64,000 nucleotides of DNA from Polynucleobacter sp. JS-JIR-5-A7 (GTDB lineage: Bacteria; Pseudomonadota; Gammaproteobacteria; Burkholderiales; Burkholderiaceae). The DNA lies in NCBI RefSeq assembly GCF_018687935.1, contig NZ_CP061308.1:1420048-1484047 (forward strand), given 5' to 3'. Of the stretch, positions 17,309-25,995 are shown piece by piece. The notes beneath the pieces are model-generated. The model did no database searches and was not told the DNA's origin. It worked only from the letters and a program-made list of their open reading frames with translations. A program made the translations under genes and the position numbers. Each line of letters begins with the position of its first letter. Position 1 is the stretch's first letter.

Positions 17309-20287
17309 TTAGGCAAATTTTTCGATTTGACACATGGTGGTTTTGGTTTCTTGCATCATCGTCACCTGGTCATAACCATATGTAGTCGCAGTATTGACCG
17401 CTTCACCTTGAACTACTGGTGCTGCGCCCTCTGGATAGTACTTACGAATGTCTTCGCCCTGCCACCAGCCAGCAAAGTGGAATGGTACGAAAGCAGTTCC
17501 CTGATCAACACGCTCGGTAACCATTGCACGTACTTTGATCTTGGCGCCGGTTGGCGACTTTACCCAAACGTAATCCCAGTTCTTAATGCCACGATCTGCT
17601 GCAGCCTTAGGATTAATTTCCACAAAGTTTTCTTGTTGGAGCTCTGCTAACCATGGGTTAGAACGGGTCTCATCACCACCACCTTCGTACTCAACCAAGC
17701 GACCAGAAGTCAAAATGATTGGGAACTTCTCATATAACTTCTCATTCAAGTTTTGATCTTGAACGGTCTTATAGAGTGTTGGTAAGCGCCAGAAATTCTT
17801 CTTATCTGCAGAAGTTGGATACTTGCGCATCATCGGTGCATTGGTACTGTAAAGCGCTTCACGGTGAATTGGAACTGGGTCTGGGAAGTTCCAAACAACT
17901 GCCCGTGCTTTGGCATTTCCAAATGGATGGCAACCGTTCTTCATCACAACGCGTTGGATACCACCAGACAAATCGGTCTTCCAGTTTTTACCTTCAGCGA
18001 GTTTTTTCTCGTCTTCGGTTAACTGATCCCACCAACCTAATTTCTTCACAAAGACGTGATCAAACTCTGGGTAGCCAGTTGTAATAGCAGCACCCTTGGA
18101 ATGAGATCCATCTCCGGCCAACAAACTCACTCCTTCACGCTCAACACCGAAGTTCGCGCGGAAGTTACCGCCACCCTCCATCACAGTCTTGCTGGTGTCA
18201 TAGAGGTTTGGTGAACCTGGATGTTTGATTGCGGCTGTGCCGTAGCAAGGCCAAGGCAAGCCATAGTAGTCACCTGTTGTGTCGTACCCAGTCACAGGAT
18301 CAACTCCACCACGAGACTTCAAGGTCTTCGGATCGAATGTTGCAACCATTCTCATATGCGCTTTGAGACGCTCAGGCGTTTGACCGGTGTAACCAATCGT
18401 CCAGACGGAACGATTAATTTCACGCAAGATATCTTCAATTTGCGGCTCTTTCCATTGCTTACCAGCAAATTTAGAGTTGAGCATCTTGTAGTTCTTGGAT
18501 AGCTCTTGACCAAAACCTAAGCGATCAGCAAAAGCTTGCATGATCACATGGTCAGGAACAGATTCAAATAATGGATCGATCACTTTCTCGCGCCACTGCA
18601 ATGAGCGGTTTGATGCAGTAGCAGTGCCACAAGTCTCAAACTGGGTTGCTGCTGGCAACAAATAGACATTGCGATTCTTGTTGATTGTCTGTCCTTCTGC
18701 TGGTGGCATTGCAGCCATCGCAGCGGTTGCACTTGGATAAGGATCCACTACCACCAAGAGATCCAACTTATCCATCGCACGCTTCATATCTAAGCCGCGA
18801 GTTTGTGAGTTTGGAGCATGACCCCAGAAGAACAAACCTTTCACGTTAGTCTGCTGATCAATCATGTCGTTCTTTTCAAGAACAGCATCCACCCAACGAG
18901 AAACAGTAGTACCTGACTTCTCCATCATGTCTGGTGCATAGCGACCTTTAATCCAGTCGTAATCAACGCCCCACACTGCTGCGAAGTGCTTCCATGAACC
19001 CGCTGCCAAGCCATAGTAACCAGGCAATGAATCTGGGTTAGGACCTACGTCAGTTGCGCCTTGTACGTTATCGTGACCGCGGAAAATATTAGTACCGCCA
19101 CCAGACTTACCAACGTTACCGAGAGCCAACTGCAAGATGCAGGAGGCACGCACCATTGCATTACCAATGGTGTGCTGGGTTTGACCCATACACCAAACAA
19201 CTGTACTCGGACGATTTGTCGCCATAGTCTTGGCCACTTGATAAACCTGTGCCTCTGGAACACCGCAAGCCTCTTCAACTGCAGCAGGCGTCCACTTTTC
19301 CATCACTTCCTTGCGGATCTCATCCATACCGTATACGCGGTCGTTGATGTACTTCTTATCTTCCCAGCCGTTTTTGAAGATGTGATACAGAACGCCGAAC
19401 AAGAAAGGAATGTCGCTACCTGAACGAATACGAACGAACTGATCCGACTTAGCAGCGGTACGGGTGTAACGTGGATCAACCACAATCACTTTGCAGCCGT
19501 TTTCCTTAGCGTGCAACAACATCAACATTGAAACTGGGTGAGCTTCAGCAGCGTTGGAGCCAATATACATGGCTGCCTTGGCATTCATCATGTCGTTATA
19601 GCTATTGGTCATCGCGCCATAACCCCAGGTATTGGCTACCCCGGCAACTGTGGTCGAGTGACAGATACGCGCCTGATGGTCTGTATTGTTGGTACCAAAG
19701 AAAGAGACCCACTTACGCAGTAAGTAGGCCTGTTCATTGTTGTGCTTTGATGATCCAATAAAGAACATCGCATCTGGAGAATACTTCTCACGAATACCCT
19801 TCATCTGAGCGGTAATTTCAGTAAGCGCCTGATCCCAAGAAATACGCTGATACTTACCATCCACCAGCTTCATTGGGTAACGTAAACGATAGTCGCCATG
19901 ACCGTGCTCACGCAAAGCAGCACCTTTGGCACAGTGCGCGCCCATATTGATGGGGGAGTCAAACACTGCGTCTTGACGAACCCAAACACCATTCTCAACT
20001 GTGGCATCTACCGCACAGCCTACTGAACAGTGAGTACAAATCGATCTCTTGACTTCAATCTTGCCCTTGCCGTCCAGCATGGCTTTGCTTGGCTCAGCTA
20101 CAGCTTTTTGCACCAAGCTCAATTGGCTAGCAGCAATACCAGCACCGACACCGACGCCTGAACGCTTTAGGAATGTTCGACGATCCATCGTCGGCACCGC
20201 TGCTTTTAAGCCACGCGATAAGCTGCCGATGAGGCGTGATGAAGCACGACTGCTTTGTGGGGTATTTGATTTACGAGTCAGACTCAT
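17309..20287 (-). CDS. fdhA: Formate dehydrogenase catalytic (alpha) subunit
   Basis: A 992-residue molybdopterin oxidoreductase oxidising formate to CO2 in the periplasm. A Tat signal lies at residues 34-65 (DRRTFLKRSG). The N-terminal 4Fe-4S cluster uses Cys84, Cys87, Cys91 and Cys119. At residue 209 the segment RICHSTTV has Cys where E. coli FdnG has selenocysteine, followed by the active-site His210. The C-terminal molydopterin-binding region (FPIILTSGRLVEYEGGGDET) is intact. The cofactor could hold tungsten, given the convergent tupBC genes. Neighbouring TorD-like chaperone, Tat protein and Fe-S subunits complete a membrane-bound Fdh-N-like complex. Confidence 0.92.
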   Translation of the reverse strand: MSLTRKSNTPQSSRASSRLIGSLSRGLKAAVPTMDRRTFLKRSGVGVGAGIAASQLSLVQKAVAEPSKAMLDGKGKIEVKRSICTHCSVGCAVDATVENGVWVRQDAVFDSPINMGAHCAKGAALREHGHGDYRLRYPMKLVDGKYQRISWDQALTEITAQMKGIREKYSPDAMFFIGSSKHNNEQAYLLRKWVSFFGTNNTDHQARICHSTTVAGVANTWGYGAMTNSYNDMMNAKAAMYIGSNAAEAHPVSMLMLLHAKENGCKVIVVDPRYTRTAAKSDQFVRIRSGSDIPFLFGVLYHIFKNGWEDKKYINDRVYGMDEIRKEVMEKWTPAAVEEACGVPEAQVYQVAKTMATNRPSTVVWCMGQTQHTIGNAMVRASCILQLALGNVGKSGGGTNIFRGHDNVQGATDVGPNPDSLPGYYGLAAGSWKHFAAVWGVDYDWIKGRYAPDMMEKSGTTVSRWVDAVLEKNDMIDQQTNVKGLFFWGHAPNSQTRGLDMKRAMDKLDLLVVVDPYPSATAAMAAMPPAEGQTINKNRNVYLLPAATQFETCGTATASNRSLQWREKVIDPLFESVPDHVIMQAFADRLGFGQELSKNYKMLNSKFAGKQWKEPQIEDILREINRSVWTIGYTGQTPERLKAHMRMVATFDPKTLKSRGGVDPVTGYDTTGDYYGLPWPCYGTAAIKHPGSPNLYDTSKTVMEGGGNFRANFGVEREGVSLLAGDGSHSKGAAITTGYPEFDHVFVKKLGWWDQLTEDEKKLAEGKNWKTDLSGGIQRVVMKNGCHPFGNAKARAVVWNFPDPVPIHREALYSTNAPMMRKYPTSADKKNFWRLPTLYKTVQDQNLNEKLYEKFPIILTSGRLVEYEGGGDETRSNPWLAELQQENFVEINPKAAADRGIKNWDYVWVKSPTGAKIKVRAMVTERVDQGTAFVPFHFAGWWQGEDIRKYYPEGAAPVVQGEAVNTATTYGYDQVTMMQETKTTMCQIEKFA

Positions 20288-20352
20288 ATGATGTCCCTGG
20301 GAAAGTTTTTTTATTTATTAATGATTAAATCAATTCAACTGAAACCAACTCT

Positions 20353-20574
20353 TTAGAGCATGGTGCTTTCGTAATACTTACGCATGTGCGCAGTAATCGT
20401 TTGGCCTTTGCTCTGATCTTTTACGGTGCTACCAATTTCTTGAATAACAGCCTTACCAATAGAGGTTTGGGAGGCTACGGCAACCGCACCTACTGCAGCG
20501 CCTGCACCAATAAAGAAGTTGCGGCGAGATGGCTTATTTTCTTCGCTAGATACAACTTTGGATTTCGTGCTCAT
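20353..20574 (-). CDS. Small Tat-exported protein of formate dehydrogenase loci
   Basis: A 73-residue protein with a twin-arginine motif (PSRRNFFIGAGAAVGAVAVA) and a short polar C-terminus ending QTITAHMRKYYESTML. It matches the short family known as the formate-dehydrogenase-region Tat target. It is found directly upstream of fdhA in many proteobacteria; the C-terminal HMRKYYEST is a conserved feature of that family. AGGAGC precedes the ATG. The role is unproven; it could help export or assemble FdhA. Confidence 0.8.
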   Translation of the reverse strand: MSTKSKVVSSEENKPSRRNFFIGAGAAVGAVAVASQTSIGKAVIQEIGSTVKDQSKGQTITAHMRKYYESTML

Positions 20575-20690
20575 GGCATGCTCCTATTTGGTTATTCTTG
20601 ATATTCGTCAAGTGTAATTCGTATTTGCATTTTTGACACTTATATGACTTGTAGGGCTAACTAGGACTTTCCCTTTATTGCAATGCAACA

Positions 20691-21323
20691 TTAAATCATG
20701 TCAAAACTTTGCCCCTCAATCGCTAGGAATTCTCGGGTTAGCGCGGCGATTGGACGATACAAATGCATCTCGGGAATGTCTTCAATCGCATCACATAAGT
20801 CCTCAAACCAAGGGCGAATATGCGCATTGAAAAAAACCCTTTGATTTGTAAGGTTTGATACCTCTACATCGTCACCCGCAATCAGATATCGCATCACCTC
20901 GCAAAGTGCAGAGATATGGTCCTCGGTTTCAGTAACTTCTTCAGCCGACTCAAGGCCAAATTCCTCTAATGCCTTACGAATATTGACTAAGGGTCTTTCA
21001 TTTAAATGACCAGCCATATAGAAAGAGCCATTAAGAACCACATTAGGCTTGCCCACACTAATAAAGTTCAGATCAAACTCATCATGCCAAGCTTTGGCTG
21101 GATTGTTCTTGGCTACCTCAACAACATCCATCCAGGCTTTGGCCAAAGGCGCCTCATCGCTTGCATCCTGCTGGTCTGCAGTAGCCGCAATTTGATCAAG
21201 CAACTCTTGATCTGGTGGCAAATGAAAAAATCTGGCGATCAGACCATAAAGATCCGCTCTCGCCAAATCCTCTGGCAGGCCTACATCACCTACTTCAGTT
21301 GATGCATTCTCTTTTTCGCTCAT
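20691..21323 (-). CDS. TorD-family molybdoenzyme chaperone
   Basis: A 210-residue all-helical protein of the TorD/DmsD superfamily, with LARADLYGLIARFFHLPPDQ near the N-terminus and the motif HIRPWFEDLCDAIEDIPEMH near residue 165, matching the EPxDH/HIxPW region of the family. Such chaperones bind Tat signal peptides and help insert the molybdopterin cofactor; the client here is almost certainly FdhA. The ATG at 21323 overlaps the stop codon of the ferredoxin gene (ATGA), so coupled translation is likely. Confidence 0.84.
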   Translation of the reverse strand: MSEKENASTEVGDVGLPEDLARADLYGLIARFFHLPPDQELLDQIAATADQQDASDEAPLAKAWMDVVEVAKNNPAKAWHDEFDLNFISVGKPNVVLNGSFYMAGHLNERPLVNIRKALEEFGLESAEEVTETEDHISALCEVMRYLIAGDDVEVSNLTNQRVFFNAHIRPWFEDLCDAIEDIPEMHLYRPIAALTREFLAIEGQSFDMI

Positions 21324-23410
21324 GTTTCTTTTTTCACCATATCCACTACTCGACAATCACCACACATCTTTAATCTATCCATTGCCGCTCCAGCAAAGGC
21401 GCCATGAGCACCAAGCTTAGTCAGCATCAGATCAACCATCTTCGCAGTACCGAAGGGCTTTCCACAACTGATGCAGTGAAACGCTTGTGTTTCATTCAGC
21501 ACTACCTTCTGTTTCCGTTGCTCAACTGTTTGTAGGCGTGGCATTAAGGTGAGAGCATGCTCGGGACAAGTTTGCGCACAAATGCCACATTGCACACAAT
21601 GCTTCTCAATAAACGACAATATGGGTTCATCAGGATTATCGAGCAGCGCGCCCTCCGGACAGCTGCTGACACAAGACATGCATAAAGTGCAAGCGTCTTT
21701 GTTAATTGCCAGACCACCTAATAAAGAATTGTTTGGCAAAGCCGCGCCCAACTCAGGCAATGGTGTCTTTGCTTGCTTTTGTAAATGCTCTAGCGCAGCT
21801 TCTAAGGTTTCACGCTTTTGATTGGAGAGGCCATAACTGGCGGGGGTGCACATGACATCCAGAGCGCCCCGTTGACGCAGCGTACCCATGGCTTTCGATA
21901 CACCTTGAAGATCGTCTACAGAATCAGCCATTACCAATTGGACGCGCGCTTCAAAGCCATAGGCATGCAAAATGGCATTCGCTAATTGAGCCTGCTCTTC
22001 AAGAGCGGCACGATAAGCCGGATCTTCATCACCACTTAATAGCATGATGACTTCAGCAAAGCCGTAAGTTAAAGCCCCCAACCAGAGATCTAAGCCAGTA
22101 GAGGCAATATGTTCTATACCATAAGGAATAACAAATGATGGCAGTCCTTCATATTGTTTTGGCATCACATGCGCAGAGCGGCCCAAGCCATCAATCATGC
22201 GAGTGCCAGCCTTCAAGGTATGTAAGAGCAAGCTTGGGGCGACTGATTGATTGAGCTTTTTGGCTTCAGCATGAAAAACGCTAGCCAAGGTTTTTAATTC
22301 TTTACCTTGATGCGGCACGCTTGGATAGTTATAGCGCATCGCCCCCGATGGGCATACAGTCGAGCAAGCGCCACAACCCATGCAAAGATTAGGGTTGACT
22401 TCAACACTACCTTGCCCATTTTTAAAGATAGAACGGATTGCACCGGTAGAGCAGACATCAATACAGGCACTACAGCCTACTTTACCGTTGCGTCCATGGG
22501 CACAAACTTTTTCGTTGTAGACAAAATATTTAGGCTTCTCAAACTCACCCACCAACTCTAATAATTGATTTACAACTAATGCTTGATCAAGAGGATCTTT
22601 ACCAGGAGCAAAGTAGCCCTGAGGAGTTTGGCTCATCGGCATTTTTGGATCTGCGCGTAAATCCAAGATCAAATCAAATTCGGCGCTGCGTTTACGTTCC
22701 ACACGATCAAATGCAATGGCGCCAATACTGGCACAGGCGGTCACACAGTCTCGATGGGATTTACATTTGTCTAAATCAATTTGAAATGAGAGATCAATGG
22801 CATTTTCAGGGCAGACTTCAACGCAAGCCCCGCAACGAGTACACATCTCCGGATCAATTGGGTTTTGTAAATCCCAATCTACTGAGAAATTACCCAGATA
22901 ACCCTCAAGCTTAGTCACTACGCCGGTATAAATGGGATAGTTGCGCACTAAAGGCAAATCACCTGACTCGGTACACAACACAGAGATATCCAAAGAAGCG
23001 CCAAGCTTTTCTGCCCAAGGTAAGACCTGAGATCCAGGGCCTACTAATAACAATCTTCCCTGACTTTCATAATTCACCACAGGCACAGGCTCAGCTTCGG
23101 GCATATCAGCCAAAGCCAAAAGTGCCGCAATCTTAGGTCCTGATAATTTTGCTTCTTGCGTCCAACCGGCAACTTCGCGAATATTGACAAAGCGCAATGG
23201 CGCCACCAAAGGCTTTTCAGATTGCTCTGCTAATTCAGCAAAGAGTGCTCCCTCTTGCGTGCAAGCTACGATTAGAGAGTCAGAACCATCCAGGGCTTTT
23301 AAAAAAGATCCAACTTCCTGTCGACATAAGGAACGATGTACTGAAACACCCAAAGCCTTCGCATCCAAAGGCATCGTGCCATTACAGTTACAGACTAATT
23401 TTTGACTCAT
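21320..23410 (-). CDS. Multi-cluster 4Fe-4S ferredoxin protein of formate dehydrogenase operon
   Basis: A 696-residue cytoplasmic protein with several ferredoxin Cys motifs. Visible are CTRCGACVEVCPENAI near 190, CKSHRDCVTAC near 215, a CSACIDVCS and CMGCGACSTVCPSGAM pair near 318-355, and CTLCMSCVSSCPEGALL followed by CVQCGICAQTCPEHAL near 575-620. A further CISCGKPFG and CGDCR lie at the end. The start at 23410 is favoured because AAGG is correctly spaced; a TTG two codons earlier is also in frame. It may donate electrons or clusters during formate dehydrogenase maturation; function is inferred from context. Confidence 0.75.
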   Translation of the reverse strand: MSQKLVCNCNGTMPLDAKALGVSVHRSLCRQEVGSFLKALDGSDSLIVACTQEGALFAELAEQSEKPLVAPLRFVNIREVAGWTQEAKLSGPKIAALLALADMPEAEPVPVVNYESQGRLLLVGPGSQVLPWAEKLGASLDISVLCTESGDLPLVRNYPIYTGVVTKLEGYLGNFSVDWDLQNPIDPEMCTRCGACVEVCPENAIDLSFQIDLDKCKSHRDCVTACASIGAIAFDRVERKRSAEFDLILDLRADPKMPMSQTPQGYFAPGKDPLDQALVVNQLLELVGEFEKPKYFVYNEKVCAHGRNGKVGCSACIDVCSTGAIRSIFKNGQGSVEVNPNLCMGCGACSTVCPSGAMRYNYPSVPHQGKELKTLASVFHAEAKKLNQSVAPSLLLHTLKAGTRMIDGLGRSAHVMPKQYEGLPSFVIPYGIEHIASTGLDLWLGALTYGFAEVIMLLSGDEDPAYRAALEEQAQLANAILHAYGFEARVQLVMADSVDDLQGVSKAMGTLRQRGALDVMCTPASYGLSNQKRETLEAALEHLQKQAKTPLPELGAALPNNSLLGGLAINKDACTLCMSCVSSCPEGALLDNPDEPILSFIEKHCVQCGICAQTCPEHALTLMPRLQTVEQRKQKVVLNETQAFHCISCGKPFGTAKMVDLMLTKLGAHGAFAGAAMDRLKMCGDCRVVDMVKKET

Positions 23411-23421
23411 TGACAACCTTC

Positions 23422-23988
23422 TTAGGTTTTTTTCTGATCTGACGCAAGCGGCATTTCATCCAGACTGGCAGATTTTTCCTGCGCTTGGATTTGAGTGGAT
23501 GTTAAATCACTTTGTGTGGGAGCCTCTAAAGTGGCTTGCTCAGGCTCTGCTGCTTTAGTAATCCCAGCAGGCCCTTTCTTTTGATCAGCTTCATCACTAC
23601 TCTTCTTGAAGAGATTAAGCATATCGCTTTGGACCATTCTTTCTAGCATGCCAGGTGGTAAAGGATCCGGCTTGGAATAGTCATCAATATAGATATCTAG
23701 ACCATCCATCACATTGAAATGGGGATCAGTAAACATCTTCTTAAGAGCGGCCTGCTGAACAGCAGGATCAACATCCGGTTTCATAAATGCAGAAAAGTCC
23801 GGCGCAAAGCGATCGATCTTTTCGACATCATCTAAAGTCGGTGGCGGTGGCACCTCAGGATCTGGCGCCTTCATTTCTGCATTTGTCTGAGCTAGTGGCT
23901 GAGTAGCTTCTTTTTGTTGCTCCGCTACTTCATCCTCTTTGCCTGCCTTACGGCGTGACCAGCGACTTAGAAAACCATCTGCCATCAT
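23422..23988 (-). CDS. DUF3306 family protein
   Basis: A 188-residue protein matching the DUF3306 pattern: N-terminal GFLSRWSRRKAG, a central segment DRFAPDFSAFMKPDVDPAVQ and LKKMFTDPHFNVMDGLDIYI. The C-terminal half is Gln/Ala/Ser-rich and likely disordered. Two ATG codons in tandem (23988 and 23985) sit after a GGAGG site; either can be used. It overlaps the DUF3305 gene by four bases. Both genes are regular companions of formate dehydrogenase clusters; the reaction is unknown. Confidence 0.78.
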   Translation of the reverse strand: MMADGFLSRWSRRKAGKEDEVAEQQKEATQPLAQTNAEMKAPDPEVPPPPTLDDVEKIDRFAPDFSAFMKPDVDPAVQQAALKKMFTDPHFNVMDGLDIYIDDYSKPDPLPPGMLERMVQSDMLNLFKKSSDEADQKKGPAGITKAAEPEQATLEAPTQSDLTSTQIQAQEKSASLDEMPLASDQKKT

Positions 23989-24518
23989 TCCTCCGCTGAG
24001 CGCTCGGCGCCTTTAAATGATGCTGGCTTGTGCCGTTTTTTGGGCTCAGGTCGATAATTTTCATTGACATACTCTTGCAGCCAAGAGGCATGCTCATCAT
24101 TCATGGGAACAGTGTCCACTGACTCTCCTCCATCAAGCAATCGCGCTGCTTCGTTATAGCTCACACAGATACGATGAGGAACGGCAATAGTAACTTCCGC
24201 TTTAGCCATCTCAAGTGATTGCGCATCAATATAGCGATCAATCTCTTCTTCCAAGCGCCACATCACAAACCATGCGGGTGTTGTTGCAGAAACATTCAGG
24301 TAATAGCCTTCAGCCTCATCAGGAAAAAGATTTAATTCAAAGCCGGTGAATAACCAAGATTCACCCTCGGCATCACGACCCAAGAACTGCCCTGAGATAG
24401 CGCTATTTTGATTGGCATTGAATTGTCCAAAATCAGGGAGCACTTCCTGAGGAACCCATCGGTATGACACCCATGGGTTATCCATATTTTGTTTACGCAT
24501 TAGCACTGCAAAGCGCAT
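23985..24518 (-). CDS. DUF3305 family protein
   Basis: A 177-residue protein of the DUF3305 family. It opens MRFAVLMRKQNMDNPWVSYR and contains LNLFPDEAEGYYLNVSATTP and PAWFVMWRLEE, conserved across members. The C-terminus is basic (EPKKRHKPASFK). No catalytic motif is evident. It lies between the Mrp gene (14-base gap) and DUF3306 (overlapping), so it is part of the formate dehydrogenase maturation set by context. Confidence 0.78.
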   Translation of the reverse strand: MRFAVLMRKQNMDNPWVSYRWVPQEVLPDFGQFNANQNSAISGQFLGRDAEGESWLFTGFELNLFPDEAEGYYLNVSATTPAWFVMWRLEEEIDRYIDAQSLEMAKAEVTIAVPHRICVSYNEAARLLDGGESVDTVPMNDEHASWLQEYVNENYRPEPKKRHKPASFKGAERSAEE

Positions 24519-24532
24519 AAGTACCCAGCGCC

Positions 24533-25621
24533 TTAGGTGTTCTGAACCACAATGTTCGGAAATTTGCTGCTCATATCTTTTGACAGAGTAGCAACACGAA
24601 TAGCGACTTGTCTTGCGATGTTCTTATAGATTGCACTAATGGCTCCATCCGGGTCAGCAACCACAGTTGGACGACCAGCATCTGCCTGTTCACGAATCGA
24701 TAAATTCAGTGGCAATGAACCCAAGAAATCAACGCCATACTCCTGACACATTTTTTCACCGCCACCACTACCAAAAACATGCTCTTCATGACCGCACTGA
24801 GTGCAAACATAAGTACTCATATTTTCAATAATGCCGATGATCGGCACACCAACTTTCTCAAACATCTTTAAACCTTTGCGAGCATCCAGCAGTGCGATGT
24901 CTTGCGGCGTAGTCACAATGACCGAGCCGGTAACAGGCACCTTTTGCGATAAGGTCAACTGGATATCACCAGTGCCTGGTGGCATATCTACGATCAAGTA
25001 ATCTAGATCACGCCAGCGGGTTTGACGCAGCAGTTGCTCCAAAGCAGAAGTCACCATAGGACCACGCCATACCATTGGTGCATCTTCTTCAATTAAGAAA
25101 CCAATAGAGCTAGCTTGCAAGCCATGGCCTTCCATTGGCTCAATCGTATTCTCTTCAACAGATTCTGGTCTACCGGTAATACCCAACATCATGGGCTGAC
25201 TTGGCCCATAGATATCGGCATCTAATATTCCGACTTGCGCACCTTCAGCTGCTAACGCTAATGCCAAGTTCACAGCAGTGGTTGATTTACCAACTCCACC
25301 CTTACCGCTTGCAACAGCAATAATATTTTTCACGCCCGGCAATAATTTAACGCCCCGTTGCACAGCATGCGCGACAACCTGACTGCTCACATTCACGCTG
25401 ACGTTTTTAACCCCAGGCAATGCGCGCACAGCATTGATAACGGATTTACGAATCAAATCAAATTGGCTTTTAGCGGGATACCCCAAAACAATATCGAACG
25501 AAACATCGCCATCTTCAATACGCAAATTTTTGAGGTTTTTAGCTGTTACAAAGTCGATCTTTGTATTGGGATCAAGCAAGCACTTAAGGGCTCCTTGTAC
25601 AGCTTCTACAGTAACTGACAC
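24533..25621 (-). CDS. apbC: Iron-sulfur cluster carrier protein Mrp/ApbC
   Basis: A 362-residue P-loop ATPase of the Mrp/NBP35 family. An N-terminal MIP18-like domain (residues 1-90) precedes the deviant Walker A motif ASGKGGVGKSTTAVNLA near residue 105. The C-terminal C-x2-C (YVCTQCGHEEHVFGSGGG) binds the carried 4Fe-4S cluster at the dimer interface. The start is GTG, supported by an AGGAGAAAGTA site. It probably supplies clusters to the Fe-S-rich formate dehydrogenase products that follow, but the protein also serves general Fe-S assembly. Confidence 0.88.
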   Translation of the reverse strand: MSVTVEAVQGALKCLLDPNTKIDFVTAKNLKNLRIEDGDVSFDIVLGYPAKSQFDLIRKSVINAVRALPGVKNVSVNVSSQVVAHAVQRGVKLLPGVKNIIAVASGKGGVGKSTTAVNLALALAAEGAQVGILDADIYGPSQPMMLGITGRPESVEENTIEPMEGHGLQASSIGFLIEEDAPMVWRGPMVTSALEQLLRQTRWRDLDYLIVDMPPGTGDIQLTLSQKVPVTGSVIVTTPQDIALLDARKGLKMFEKVGVPIIGIIENMSTYVCTQCGHEEHVFGSGGGEKMCQEYGVDFLGSLPLNLSIREQADAGRPTVVADPDGAISAIYKNIARQVAIRVATLSKDMSSKFPNIVVQNT

Positions 25622-25749
25622 TACTTTCTCCTATGCTCAGTAGCTCTGAATACATTTTCAGAACTGCTTTAATTAATTTTTAGAACATCAAGTAGATTAA
25701 CCGCACCAGCAAAACTTTGCTGAGCAGGTGCTTATGGATCTCTTGGTAA

Positions 25750-25944
25750 TTATTGAATAACCGGAAAACCTGCTTCCGTAATGATCTGACTGGCCTGCGC
25801 AGCCGATAAGGAAGTTTCTAGATTGACCATCTGAGATGGCAAATCAGCCCGTACTGTAGCTTGCGGATCCTGAGCTTGAATTGCCCTCGTTACGGCATTA
25901 ATACAGCCCCCACAGGTCATTCCGGATACTTTAAGACTCAACAT
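25750..25944 (-). CDS. Heavy-metal-associated (CopZ-like) copper chaperone
   Basis: A 64-residue single HMA domain with the copper-binding motif GMTCGGCINAVTRAI (C-x2-C). It would carry Cu(I) in the cytoplasm to the divergently transcribed CopA ATPase, 51 bases away. The shared intergenic region is short; I did not find a clear CueR-type operator. Confidence 0.85.
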   Translation of the reverse strand: MLSLKVSGMTCGGCINAVTRAIQAQDPQATVRADLPSQMVNLETSLSAAQASQIITEAGFPVIQ

Positions 25945-25995
25945 ATCAACCTTTTTGCATTGAATTTACTTGGCATGAAGTAGATTATCTTCCAT

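Noticed and set aside
17309..20287. Selenocysteine-containing formate dehydrogenase
   Set aside because: The active-site codon is TGC-type Cys in RICHSTTV; there is no in-frame TGA, and no SECIS is needed.
20600..20640. AAGTGT/ACACTT inverted repeat upstream of the Tat gene as a PpsR-like site
   Set aside because: The spacing is 20 bases, not 12, and the locus is unrelated to photosynthesis.
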